DNA of 64,000 nucleotides from Sulfurovum sp. NBC37-1. GTDB lineage: Bacteria; Campylobacterota; Campylobacteria; Campylobacterales; Sulfurovaceae. The stretch spans positions 868,001 through 932,000 of the forward strand of contig NC_009663.1 of NCBI RefSeq assembly GCF_000010345.1, in the 5' to 3' direction. The notes beneath the pieces were generated by a model. The model was not told the DNA's origin and did not search any database. It saw nothing but the letters and a program-made list of their open reading frames with translations. Each line of letters begins with the position of its first letter. Positions within the stretch are counted from its first letter, which is position 1. Positions 18,674 through 26,700 of the stretch are shown here, one piece after another. The position numbers and the translations under genes were made by a program.

Positions 18674-18969
18674 TAGAGATACGAAAAGATGAGAGCTTTT
18701 TTGTCATTTTGAGTCACAGGCTTGATGCCATGAATGCGGATGAGGCAAAAGAAATTGTAGACAAAAAGCTGGTAGATATCGATCGTGATATTGTGATCGA
18801 TGTCAGTGATTTGGACTATATCAGTTCATCAGGCCTGCAAGTCGTTCTGAAATGTGCAAAACTGGCACAGGAGAACGATAAAGAGTGTTTTTTAAAAGGA
18901 GCGCACGGAACGGTAAAAGAGATTTTTCAAGTCTCGGGCTTTTTGACTTTTTTAAAAGAGATAGAATGA
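18670..18969 (+). CDS. STAS-domain anti-sigma factor antagonist
   Basis: A 99-residue single STAS domain of the SpoIIAA/RsbV type, with the phosphorylatable serine in the loop DVSDLDYISSSGLQ. In known systems the unphosphorylated form binds the HATPase partner, and a PP2C phosphatase removes its phosphate. Here both potential kinases (17234 and 18966) and the phosphatase (19291) are in the same operon. Start and stop codons overlap those of its neighbours by four bases, so translation is coupled. Confidence 0.92.
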   Translation: MIEIRKDESFFVILSHRLDAMNADEAKEIVDKKLVDIDRDIVIDVSDLDYISSSGLQVVLKCAKLAQENDKECFLKGAHGTVKEIFQVSGFLTFLKEIE

Positions 18970-19322
18970 ATTTCACATCGATCGATGCAGTTGATCGTTA
19001 TTTGGAGGAGTTCTGTGCGAAACATAGACTAAGTGATGATCTGTGCTATAAAATCAGGCTGGTTACCGAAGAGTTGGTAACAAATATGTTCAAATATACA
19101 GAGGCAAAGGAATTTTCATTGACTATCAGGCATTCAAAACAGATAGAGATAGATCTGGAGTATCTGTCTGATAGTTTTGACCTTACTGTAAAGAAACCGG
19201 ATCAAAAAGATATTGCAGAGTTAAAAGAGGGAGGGCTGGGACTGTTTTTGGTTGAGTCAATGACTGAAACGTTTAGTTACCGGCATCAAAATGGCAAAAG
19301 TATTTACAAACTCACGATTTAA
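18966..19322 (+). CDS. RsbW-like ATP-binding protein (serine kinase / anti-sigma-like)
   Basis: A 118-residue HATPase_c_2 protein. The N-box is IRLVTEELVTNMFKYT and the G-box GGLGLFLVESM. It should phosphorylate or bind the STAS protein. The chosen ATG overlaps the STAS stop as ATGA; an upstream in-frame start inside the STAS gene is less likely. Its 3' end overlaps the phosphatase gene by about 30 bp. Confidence 0.9.
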   Translation: MNFTSIDAVDRYLEEFCAKHRLSDDLCYKIRLVTEELVTNMFKYTEAKEFSLTIRHSKQIEIDLEYLSDSFDLTVKKPDQKDIAELKEGGLGLFLVESMTETFSYRHQNGKSIYKLTI

Positions 19323-21024
19323 ACTGGACAGGATACAGAAAAAAGTTATTTTCTATATTTTAGTCATTACCATACCACTGTTGCTCTTATCGTTGTATTT
19401 TATTCAAGACGTGGGTGGCAGTAAATTAACAAGGTCTGCGAAGCAGAAGGCCTCCCAGATAAATACTGAAATCATGTCAGAAATAAAACAGTATTTGGAA
19501 GATGCTTCTGCGTTTACCAAGGAAGCTTCCTATATGCTAAAGTTGCATCCCCATGAGTATACAGCTGTTTTACCTTTTTTAAAAAAACATGTCAAAAACA
19601 ATCCGAATGTATTTGGAAGCGCACTGGCGATTGATCCCTCCTCTTCATTAAACAGGCTCTATTGTAAATACTATTATGAAAACAATGCAACAGTCACAGA
19701 AAAGTGGCTGTTGCCTCCGGCATATGACTATCTTCATCAGAACTGGTATACAAAAGTCAGAGAGTCAAAAAAAGGTGAGTGGAGCAAACCCTATTTTGAC
19801 GAAGGAGGTGGAGAAGTTTTTATGAGTACTTTCTCCTATCCCATGTTAGACAAGTATGATCATTTTTCAGGGGTCATAACGGCAGATATAAAGATAGATG
19901 TATTGTCTCTAAAAATTCAAAAAATGACATTTTCCAAAGAACATTTTGTATTTGTATTGGATAAAAACGGATTTTTACTCTCTCACCCCGATGATAAATA
20001 TGCAATGAAGCAAACTGCAATCACCTATGCCAAAAATGTACATTCAGAGACACTTTTAAATGCAATTCCACATATACTTGAAACAGACAGAGGTATCTAT
20101 ACGGTCAATATCGGGGATGAAGAATTTACACTTTACTATGCAACAATGCCTTACAGTGATTTTAAAATTATGACTTTCCTGAACAATGCTGTTTTGTATC
20201 GGTCACTTTTTGAACTTAAACAAAAACTTGTCGTTATAGTTATTATTGATATTCTGCTCATACTGCTGATGATCTTCATCATATTGAAACAATTTAAAAA
20301 AGATATCGTAAAGAAAACCAAGCTCAGGAATGATCTCGAACTGGCCAAAAAAATACAAATGAGTTTTTTGCCGGTACATAAGGATGTTGAAACAGACAGG
20401 TTTGAGATACATTTGTATTTAAAAGCGGCAAAAAAGGTCGGAGGAGATCTTTATGGCTATAAAGAGTTGGATAAGAGTATCATTTTCTATGTTGGAGATG
20501 TCTCCGGAAAAGGCATCCCCGCAGCTTTGTTCATGATGGCGACACAGATACTTTTGAAAAATGCAATCGACACAACAGATGACCCCGCAGAGATCATAAC
20601 CCTGACAAACAGTAAGCTTTTGGAGATGAGCAGCAATGGCATGTTTGTTACACTTTTGGTCATAAAATATGATTTTAAGACACATACATTGACGTACTGT
20701 AATGCAGGACACCCTGGCTTCATTGTAAAAACTGATCGGTTGTTTTCTCCCATCAGTACTATCCATCCACCTGTTAATACTTTTAGTAATACAGTATATG
20801 ATAACAATGTCTTGACAATGAAAGATCCGTTTCAGCTTATCTGTTTTACCGATGGTGTAACGGAAGCGGAGAACAGTAAACATGAGATGTTCGGTATAGA
20901 AAGGGTGGCAAAAAGCCTGGAGAGGGAATTCAGTTTGAAATATTTATTGGAAAATATTAACAGATTTATCAAAAGCAATGTTGCTAATGATGATATTACT
21001 ATGTTGATATGCCGTATATCTTAA
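19291..21024 (+). CDS. PP2C/SpoIIE-type phosphatase with periplasmic dCache sensor
   Basis: A 577-residue membrane protein. A first TM helix (about 17-36) is followed by an extracytoplasmic dCache/PDC domain (about 40-295: FGSALAIDPS, WYTKVRESKKGEWSKPYFDE, FSGVITADIKI). A second TM (about 310-330) and a short coiled coil (NDLELAKKIQMSFLP) lead to a PP2C phosphatase with VGGDLYGY, DVSGKGIPAAL, CNAGHPG and FTDGVTEAEN. Ligand sensing outside should activate dephosphorylation of the STAS antagonist. It is the last gene of the partner-switching operon. Confidence 0.93.
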   Translation: MAKVFTNSRFKLDRIQKKVIFYILVITIPLLLLSLYFIQDVGGSKLTRSAKQKASQINTEIMSEIKQYLEDASAFTKEASYMLKLHPHEYTAVLPFLKKHVKNNPNVFGSALAIDPSSSLNRLYCKYYYENNATVTEKWLLPPAYDYLHQNWYTKVRESKKGEWSKPYFDEGGGEVFMSTFSYPMLDKYDHFSGVITADIKIDVLSLKIQKMTFSKEHFVFVLDKNGFLLSHPDDKYAMKQTAITYAKNVHSETLLNAIPHILETDRGIYTVNIGDEEFTLYYATMPYSDFKIMTFLNNAVLYRSLFELKQKLVVIVIIDILLILLMIFIILKQFKKDIVKKTKLRNDLELAKKIQMSFLPVHKDVETDRFEIHLYLKAAKKVGGDLYGYKELDKSIIFYVGDVSGKGIPAALFMMATQILLKNAIDTTDDPAEIITLTNSKLLEMSSNGMFVTLLVIKYDFKTHTLTYCNAGHPGFIVKTDRLFSPISTIHPPVNTFSNTVYDNNVLTMKDPFQLICFTDGVTEAENSKHEMFGIERVAKSLEREFSLKYLLENINRFIKSNVANDDITMLICRIS

Positions 21025-21129
21025 CCATTTTGTCGATATCTCCAACGAAAATTACATCAATAGGGTAACATATTATAAAGAGAGAATTTGCAAAATCTAA
21101 ATCTTAATAAATAATTTTAAAATAAATAT

Positions 21130-21135
21130 TATAAT
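21130..21135 (+). promoter_or_regulatory. -10 promoter candidate
   Basis: TATAAT within an AT-rich stretch (21080-21150), 30 bp upstream of the lipoprotein gene at 21165. Confidence 0.35.
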
Positions 21136-21164
21136 TAAATATAGTTAATTTTCAAGGAGAGAAA

Positions 21165-21893
21165 ATGAAAAAGTTAATTGTTTTACTGATGCTGGTTATC
21201 GGTTTGGTATTTTTGACAGGATGCGGAAATAACAGTTCCGATAACAATGAGGGCTATACCATAGAAGTAAACGGTCCCGGAGGCAATTTTGCGGGAGCAA
21301 CACAGTTTACCCCTGAAATGCTGGCAGGGCAGATCATCTATACATTCGATGAAAAAAACTCAATATGGAGAGGTGTCACTTTTACTCCCCAGGGAAAGCT
21401 CAGGTATGAAAGTATGTTTGGCATAGAAGACGATGTAGATTACAGCGTTCTCGATGGCAAATTAGTTGTTGCAGACAATGATATGAATCCAATCATAGAG
21501 CTGGATGTAGCCGAGCCTACTAAGTGGGAAGTTACAGGGATGGATGATGATGGTAGAGTATGGCAGGATACATGGTATCTCGAACTGAAATTCACATCGG
21601 AGATGCTTGTGGGGAAACGCTATCTCAGTACATACTCCTACCTTGGCGAATCGATCGAAGAAGAGGTTTTTTTCACACAAACAACTCTCAAAGTGTATGC
21701 AACTGATGGGACGCTCAAACATAGCTATCCTTATCGGCTTGAAAACAATACAATTGTAGTTGCTGGTGACGACGGAGAATATACACTCAATTTGATGTTC
21801 GTCGATGAAGAAAACAGATTTGGTATTTGGTATGTATCTGAGGTGGAAAACTATGCCAACTACAGTATGTGGACCCCGATGGGTGATGAGTGA
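21165..21893 (+). CDS. Lipoprotein of unknown function
   Basis: A 242-residue lipoprotein (MKKLIVLLMLVIGLVFLTGC; lipobox LTGC, Cys20) with a good AAGGAGAG site. The mature part is acidic and predicted to be beta-rich, with two similar blocks: TPEMLAGQIIYTF near residue 46 and TSEMLVGKRYLST near 145. Each leads into strands such as RGVTFTPQGKLRYES and EEVFFTQTTLKVYA, so it looks like an internal duplication. It lies 68 bp before the acetolactate decarboxylase start and may be co-transcribed. I do not recognise the family. Confidence 0.75.
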   Translation: MKKLIVLLMLVIGLVFLTGCGNNSSDNNEGYTIEVNGPGGNFAGATQFTPEMLAGQIIYTFDEKNSIWRGVTFTPQGKLRYESMFGIEDDVDYSVLDGKLVVADNDMNPIIELDVAEPTKWEVTGMDDDGRVWQDTWYLELKFTSEMLVGKRYLSTYSYLGESIEEEVFFTQTTLKVYATDGTLKHSYPYRLENNTIVVAGDDGEYTLNLMFVDEENRFGIWYVSEVENYANYSMWTPMGDE

Positions 21894-21961
21894 TTTATAT
21901 TGCCGGTATCGACAGCAGTATTGCAAAAAGAGTAATTGATATCGGTTTGGGAGAAGGAACA

Positions 21962-22696
21962 ATGAGAAGTACTTTATCAGCTATATTTTTTACAATTGTA
22001 CTTGGCTTTATTATATCCGGATGTCAATCATCACATAAAGTTCTACCGTCAACAAAGCAAAATGTACTATTTCAATACTCCACTCTTGATGCCTTGCTCC
22101 AAGGTGCCTATGATGGTAATATGAGTTGTGGTGAGTTGAAAGATAATGGTGATTTTGGTTTAGGTACATTCAATGCCCTGGATGGTGAAATGATAGTGAT
22201 GGATGGGCAAATATATCAGGTAGCATCAGATGGTGTTGCACGAGTGATGGATGACAGTATAAAAATACCATTTGCCACCGTAGCATACTTTGAAGCAGAT
22301 CAAACGGTAGCGCTAAAGCAATCTATGGATTGCTCAGAATTAAAAACATACATAGATGATGTGCTGCCTGCTAAAAATATCACTTATGGTATCAAAATAA
22401 AAGGGTTATTCAGTTACATTAAGACAAGAAGTGTTCCACGACAAACTAAACCATACCCTTTATTGGTTGATGTGATTAAAACGCAGCCAACTTTTGAATT
22501 TTTTCAGCAAAGAGGTACCATTGTTGGATTTAGGCTACCTGAATATATAGGAGAAGTAAATGTTGCCGGATATCATTTTCATTTTCTGACACAAGACAAA
22601 AAAGCAGGCGGTCATGTATTGGAGTGCCAAGTGAAAGATGTAATCATAGAGATAGATTATATGAGTAATTGGCAGATACTGTTACCTACTACATGA
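21962..22696 (+). CDS. Acetolactate decarboxylase, exported as a lipoprotein
   Basis: A 244-residue alpha-acetolactate decarboxylase (acetolactate to acetoin and CO2). Family marks are LLQGAYDGNMSCGELKDNGDFGLGTFNALDGEM near the N-terminus, the catalytic-Arg region KTRSVPRQTKPYPL, and the zinc-binding HFHFLTQDKKAGGHVLE. Unlike most cytoplasmic or Gram-positive enzymes, it starts with a lipoprotein signal (ISGC, Cys21), so it should be anchored in the periplasm or outer membrane. The ATG follows GGGAGAAGGAACA. No acetolactate synthase or butanediol dehydrogenase adjoins. The assignment is strong; the purpose of external acetoin or CO2 formation is unknown. Confidence 0.88.
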   Translation: MRSTLSAIFFTIVLGFIISGCQSSHKVLPSTKQNVLFQYSTLDALLQGAYDGNMSCGELKDNGDFGLGTFNALDGEMIVMDGQIYQVASDGVARVMDDSIKIPFATVAYFEADQTVALKQSMDCSELKTYIDDVLPAKNITYGIKIKGLFSYIKTRSVPRQTKPYPLLVDVIKTQPTFEFFQQRGTIVGFRLPEYIGEVNVAGYHFHFLTQDKKAGGHVLECQVKDVIIEIDYMSNWQILLPTT

Positions 22697-22813
22697 TAGA
22701 AATATTTAGGGAGAGAAAGAGTTCTGTGTTCTTTTTGCAATTCTGTTGTATTTTTTGATGTTGATATTATCCTTTATGTAGTTACGCTAAAATATATTAT
22801 CAAGAAATGGAAG

Positions 22814-22853
22814 TTTCCATCGCCCCCAAGCTGAAACTTGGGGGCGATGGAAA
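22814..22853. repeat. Perfect 17-bp inverted repeat (hairpin)
   Basis: TTTCCATCGCCCCCAAG, loop CTGAAA, then the exact complement. The stem is GC-rich in an AT-rich gap between the acetolactate decarboxylase and TMEM175 genes. No U-run follows (GGTTTGCG), so it is not a classical terminator; it may be a REP-like palindrome or an mRNA-stability element. Confidence 0.8.
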
Positions 22854-22883
22854 GGTTTGCGACAATAGCAATGAGGAAAATTT

Positions 22884-23450
22884 ATGAAAAAAAATAGACT
22901 TGAGGCTTTTTCAGACGGAGTGCTGGCCATCGTGATCACAATTCTTATTTTGGATCTCAAAACACCCAGGGAGCCGACGCTTGATGCCCTGCTGAGTCTC
23001 TGGCCTGTCTATGTAGCCTATGTCATATCCTTTATTACCGTTTTTATGTCTTGGCTCAATCATCATCACATCTTCAATAATTTCAGTACCGTCAATTACA
23101 AGATATTGTGGGTAAACGGATTTTTCCTCTTTGCAGTTTCACAGATCCCTTTTGCGACTGCATTTGTCGGCGAGACACGCTGGGGATCCGAACTGCCTAT
23201 TATGCTATACGGTATTACGATGATGGTGGTAGTCCTCGCGTCGATCTGGCTCAGACTGTCAGTTTCGATACCCAAGCATAGATCGGACCCTTATATCCAT
23301 ATACATATCAAAATGAGCCTGCTGGTCGCAGCAGCATACCTCATCGCCGCTTTGCTTGCCTGGATTCACCCTAAAATATCACTGCTCATATTCGTACTCA
23401 TTACATTGCTTCGATTATTCTCCAGCCCTGCATATCGGAAATTATACTAG
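22884..23450 (+). CDS. TMEM175-family (DUF1211) potassium channel
   Basis: A 188-residue, six-helix inner-membrane protein with the family signature RLEAFSDGVLAIVIT at residues 5-19, followed by SWLNHHHIFN in the second or third helix. Bacterial members are lysosomal TMEM175 homologues forming tetrameric K+-selective channels. A GAGG site precedes the ATG. It stands alone between the palindrome and the IS remnants. Confidence 0.9.
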   Translation: MKKNRLEAFSDGVLAIVITILILDLKTPREPTLDALLSLWPVYVAYVISFITVFMSWLNHHHIFNNFSTVNYKILWVNGFFLFAVSQIPFATAFVGETRWGSELPIMLYGITMMVVVLASIWLRLSVSIPKHRSDPYIHIHIKMSLLVAAAYLIAALLAWIHPKISLLIFVLITLLRLFSSPAYRKLY

Positions 23451-23463
23451 TACACCATAAACC

Positions 23464-24132
23464 CTAAACCTTCAGATAAAACCTCTTCATCTTTATCCGT
23501 GCATCCTTAGTTTTGAATTGCCAATCAACTTTGGTCTGTTGATTGTTTCTGTCTTCATTCCAGGTTTTTACTTCTTTTTTCATTGTTTCAATATCGGCAA
23601 TCCTTCCAGCCAGACATTGCCGCTTCAATACACTGAGTTCAATCTCTGCAATATTCAACCAGCTTCCGTGTTTGGGGGTGTGGTGTATTTCAAGACGCTC
23701 TGCCAGACTTCTGGCTACCTGAGGAGAAAAAGCAGTATAGAGCGAAGCGATATTGTGTGTGTTTAGATTGTCCATCACCAAAACAACTTTTTGTGCTTTG
23801 AGATAACGCACTTCAAGCATCTCTTTGATAAAGTGTGCCCAATCGACTCGGGTACGGCTCTGTGTAATTTTGACAGCACGCTTCCCTCCAAGTGCTTCGA
23901 CTTCAAGAAAGATACTGGCAACACCGTTTCGTATATACTCGTCATCCACAAGTTTTGGGTGTCCCGGTGCAGCAGGAATAGGATCTTGTGCCTCACCGAT
24001 TAATTGGATACTTGATTCATCCATACAGACAACGGGGAACTCTGGATCGTAAGGTCGTGCATAGACTTCAAGAACATCTTCCATCGCTGAAACAAAGCTT
24101 GCATTCTGCTTGGGTGGTATCACCAACGGCAT
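23464..24132 (-). pseudogene. IS630-family transposase, C-terminal remnant
   Basis: The last ~220 residues of an IS630-type transposase carrying the DDE domain: VVCMDESSIQL (first D), VLVMDNLNTHN (second D) and HHTPKHGSWLNIAEIELSVLKRQCL (E). Full-length members are about 350 residues with an N-terminal helix-turn-helix part, which is missing: homology stops at VIPPKQNASF near 24120, where IS256-like sequence begins. It therefore looks 5'-truncated and inactive. Confidence 0.88.
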
Positions 24133-24451
24133 GGCAGCAGCCTATGAAGTATCACATCCTAAATTGGTTAAGTTCCTCACAGACAACCTGATGGATGTGC
24201 TGACGTTCCTGGCATTTCCTAAAGAACATCATAGGAAAATCCATTCCACGAATGTACTGGAACGGTTTAACAAGGAGGTAAAGAGAAGAACAAAGGTAGT
24301 CGGTGCTTTCCTGAGTGACAACTCGGTACTACGCCTGTTGGTGCCCCTGGCAGTGGACACCAATGCCAAATGGTTGGATAGAAAGTATGTTTCTTGGGAT
24401 AATTTGGTACAATCTGAAGAGGCTAAGGAAAAATTTACAGAAAATTTTTGA
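24110..24451 (+). pseudogene. IS256-family transposase, C-terminal remnant
   Basis: About 105 residues from the C-terminus of an IS256-like transposase (IHSTNVLERFNKEVKRRTKVVG, then FLSDNSVLRLL). The catalytic D residues and the first ~300 residues are missing. It abuts, and at the ends overlaps, the truncated IS630 gene in opposite orientation. One element probably inserted into or recombined with the other and both then decayed. Confidence 0.85.
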
Positions 24452-24559
24452 CGCTACCCAAATAAGTATTTTTTTTGTTTTACTAAGATAGTATATGAGT
24501 AGTTAGCATTGCTATGACATACACACAAGTGAGGATCATATCTAAATGAAGGATTTGAA

Positions 24560-25024
24560 ATGAAAAAAATTACAGCTATTCTGCTGATTGGATTATCAGC
24601 ATTGTTTTTTACAGCTTGCAGCAACGATAATGACACTCTTCCTGTCCAGGTCAATATGATAGGGACTTGGCACTACCATATTTCCACCCAGAACAGTCCG
24701 TGCGATGGATTGGTAGCGCAGGGATTCCAAACCACAGACTCTCTGAACGGCGATATGCAGACAATGGGGGATACCCATATCGTAGGTACCAATCTGATGA
24801 CAGACACTTGCGAGATCGAGCCTATCGACAAGATTTCCACACTGGGTAACGGCTTCCCAAGCATAATGACAAAAGATGAATATCTGGCATATCTGGAGCA
24901 CTTTCACGGCGCTGACAGCTATATACAGTCTATCACAATTGATCTCTACAGTAATGCTGAGATTATTATGGTCTTTGAGCTGGCAGATGGTACCTTAATG
25001 ACGACTCAGCTAACTCGGGTTTGA
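24560..25024 (+). CDS. Small lipoprotein of unknown function
   Basis: A 154-residue lipoprotein (MKKITAILLIGLSALFFTAC; lipobox FTAC, Cys20), start preceded by AAGGATTTGAA. The mature part begins IGTWHYHIS and has Cys residues near 44 and 77 that could pair. The opening resembles lipocalin-like stress lipoproteins (GTW motif) but is not diagnostic. It lies 40 bp upstream of the acyl-CoA synthetase gene and may be co-transcribed with it. Family not recognised. Confidence 0.7.
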   Translation: MKKITAILLIGLSALFFTACSNDNDTLPVQVNMIGTWHYHISTQNSPCDGLVAQGFQTTDSLNGDMQTMGDTHIVGTNLMTDTCEIEPIDKISTLGNGFPSIMTKDEYLAYLEHFHGADSYIQSITIDLYSNAEIIMVFELADGTLMTTQLTRV

Positions 25025-25063
25025 TTGTTTAAATCGGTGTAGGAAACTTGCAAAAAGGATGAG

Positions 25064-26599
25064 ATGCTGCTCTTATATGAAATAATTGACCAGGCCGTCA
25101 AACAAACCCCCGATAAGAAAGCGGTTATATGCGGAGAAAAGAGTTACACCTATGCGCAGCTTTCCGAAAAAATGGATCTTTGGGCAAAAACCTTGATCTC
25201 TCTTGGTATCACGAGAGGAGACAGGGTAGCGCTGTTTATGAAAAACAGTGTCGAACTGGTTGGGCTCTATTTCGCCTGTTTTCGTATCGGCGCGATTGCT
25301 GTCCCCCTGAACACACGCTACCAGACACCTGAAGCAGTTTATGGCATCGAGCAGAGTGGAAGCAGAATCCTTATCACCAGTTCTGAACTCTTTCCTGTTG
25401 TTGAAAACCTGGACAGCACCGTTGCATCACTTGAACATATCTATATCATGGATGGGGACTCAAATCACGCTTCACTCTCCTGGAACAAAATGCTTACCGA
25501 TACTGCCAACAACAGAGTAATCTTTCCGGATCTAAGTATTACGGACCCGGCCCTCATTATCTATACTTCAGGAAGCACAGGTGAGCCAAAAGGCGTCGTT
25601 CATACACACGAAACACTTTATCATCTTATCGAATATAGAAGTGCATACCATGATACTATCCCCAGCGATAGTGTACTCATTGCTACCCAGATCTGCCATA
25701 TGGCAGGATTTACAATGGCACTATTCTTTCTGAAGAACAGTGCGACTGTTGTTATGGTAGAGGAGTTTGAACCAGGAGCGTACATCAAGTTGTTAAATCA
25801 ATACAAACCTATACTTACGGGACTTTTGCCTACACAATTCCTGGAAGTGCTGGAGTGCCCGGGTGCCGAACAGGCAGACTTCTCCCCCGTCAAATACGCA
25901 TTGAGCGCAGGAGACAAAGTTTCACACCATCTCTATGAACTTTTCCGCATTCTGGCAGGTCACGATATTATGGAAGCGTATGGATTGACAGAAGCTGAGG
26001 GGTGCTTTATGCAACCAAAAGAGGGAAAGATAAAGCCGGGTACCATTGGAAAACCGATATGGGGAACGCAGGCGAGATTAATTGACAAAGACGGGCGCGA
26101 TGTTCCTCGGGGCAAAACGGGTGAGATCTTCCTTAAAGGAAAATTAATCACTATAGGCTACTGGAACAAGCCGGAAGAGAACAAAAAGGCTTTTGAAAAC
26201 GGTTGGTTCCATACGGGTGATCTGGCCTACGAGGATGAGGAGGGATATTATCATTTTGTCGGCAGGATCAAGGAGCTGATCATCAGGGGCGGCTCCAACA
26301 TTATGCCCGGTGAAGTAGAAGATGTGTTGGAAGATCATCCCAAAGTTGAATCTTGCGGGATTGTAGGATTTCCCGATAAGCACTATGGCAGTATCGTGGG
26401 GGCGTTTGTCGTACCCAGGCAGGGAGTGCCTGCCCCGACGGCTGATGAGCTGAGGGATTTCGTGTCCCAGAGGCTATCGCACTACAAGGTTCCGCAGAAG
26501 TGGATATTTGTGGATAGCCTTCCAAAAAATCCCGTTGGGAAAATAGATCGAAAAAAGCTTCATAGTATGGCGGAACAATATATTGCTTCAGGGTTTTAG
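25064..26599 (+). CDS. Acyl-CoA synthetase (AMP-binding ligase)
   Basis: A 511-residue ANL-superfamily ligase. It has the adenylate P-loop IIYTSGSTGEPKGVVHTH, the AYGLTEAEG motif, the YWNKPEENKKAFENGWFHTGDLAY block, the hinge GRIKELIIRGGSNIMPGEVE, and the catalytic lysine in PKNPVGKIDRKKL. Such enzymes activate a carboxylic acid (medium- or long-chain fatty or aromatic) to its CoA ester in the cytoplasm. Specificity cannot be read from the sequence. It is the first large gene after the IS remnants and stands convergent to the exported nitrilase. Confidence 0.9.
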   Translation: MLLLYEIIDQAVKQTPDKKAVICGEKSYTYAQLSEKMDLWAKTLISLGITRGDRVALFMKNSVELVGLYFACFRIGAIAVPLNTRYQTPEAVYGIEQSGSRILITSSELFPVVENLDSTVASLEHIYIMDGDSNHASLSWNKMLTDTANNRVIFPDLSITDPALIIYTSGSTGEPKGVVHTHETLYHLIEYRSAYHDTIPSDSVLIATQICHMAGFTMALFFLKNSATVVMVEEFEPGAYIKLLNQYKPILTGLLPTQFLEVLECPGAEQADFSPVKYALSAGDKVSHHLYELFRILAGHDIMEAYGLTEAEGCFMQPKEGKIKPGTIGKPIWGTQARLIDKDGRDVPRGKTGEIFLKGKLITIGYWNKPEENKKAFENGWFHTGDLAYEDEEGYYHFVGRIKELIIRGGSNIMPGEVEDVLEDHPKVESCGIVGFPDKHYGSIVGAFVVPRQGVPAPTADELRDFVSQRLSHYKVPQKWIFVDSLPKNPVGKIDRKKLHSMAEQYIASGF

Positions 26600-26700
26600 A
26601 GGTAGAAATTTTAAGTAAAAATATTACACCGACAGACACTAAATATTCTGGAATGCCGGATCAAGTTGCATAGCATTCCCCAATGTAACTTCAACTATTT

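Larger units (their letters stand above)
23455..24470. mobile_element. Composite of IS630 and IS256 remnants
   Basis: About 1 kb made only of two truncated transposase genes facing each other with a breakpoint near 24120. No clear terminal inverted repeats could be paired by eye. It marks the left side of the 25-45 kb island. Confidence 0.7.
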
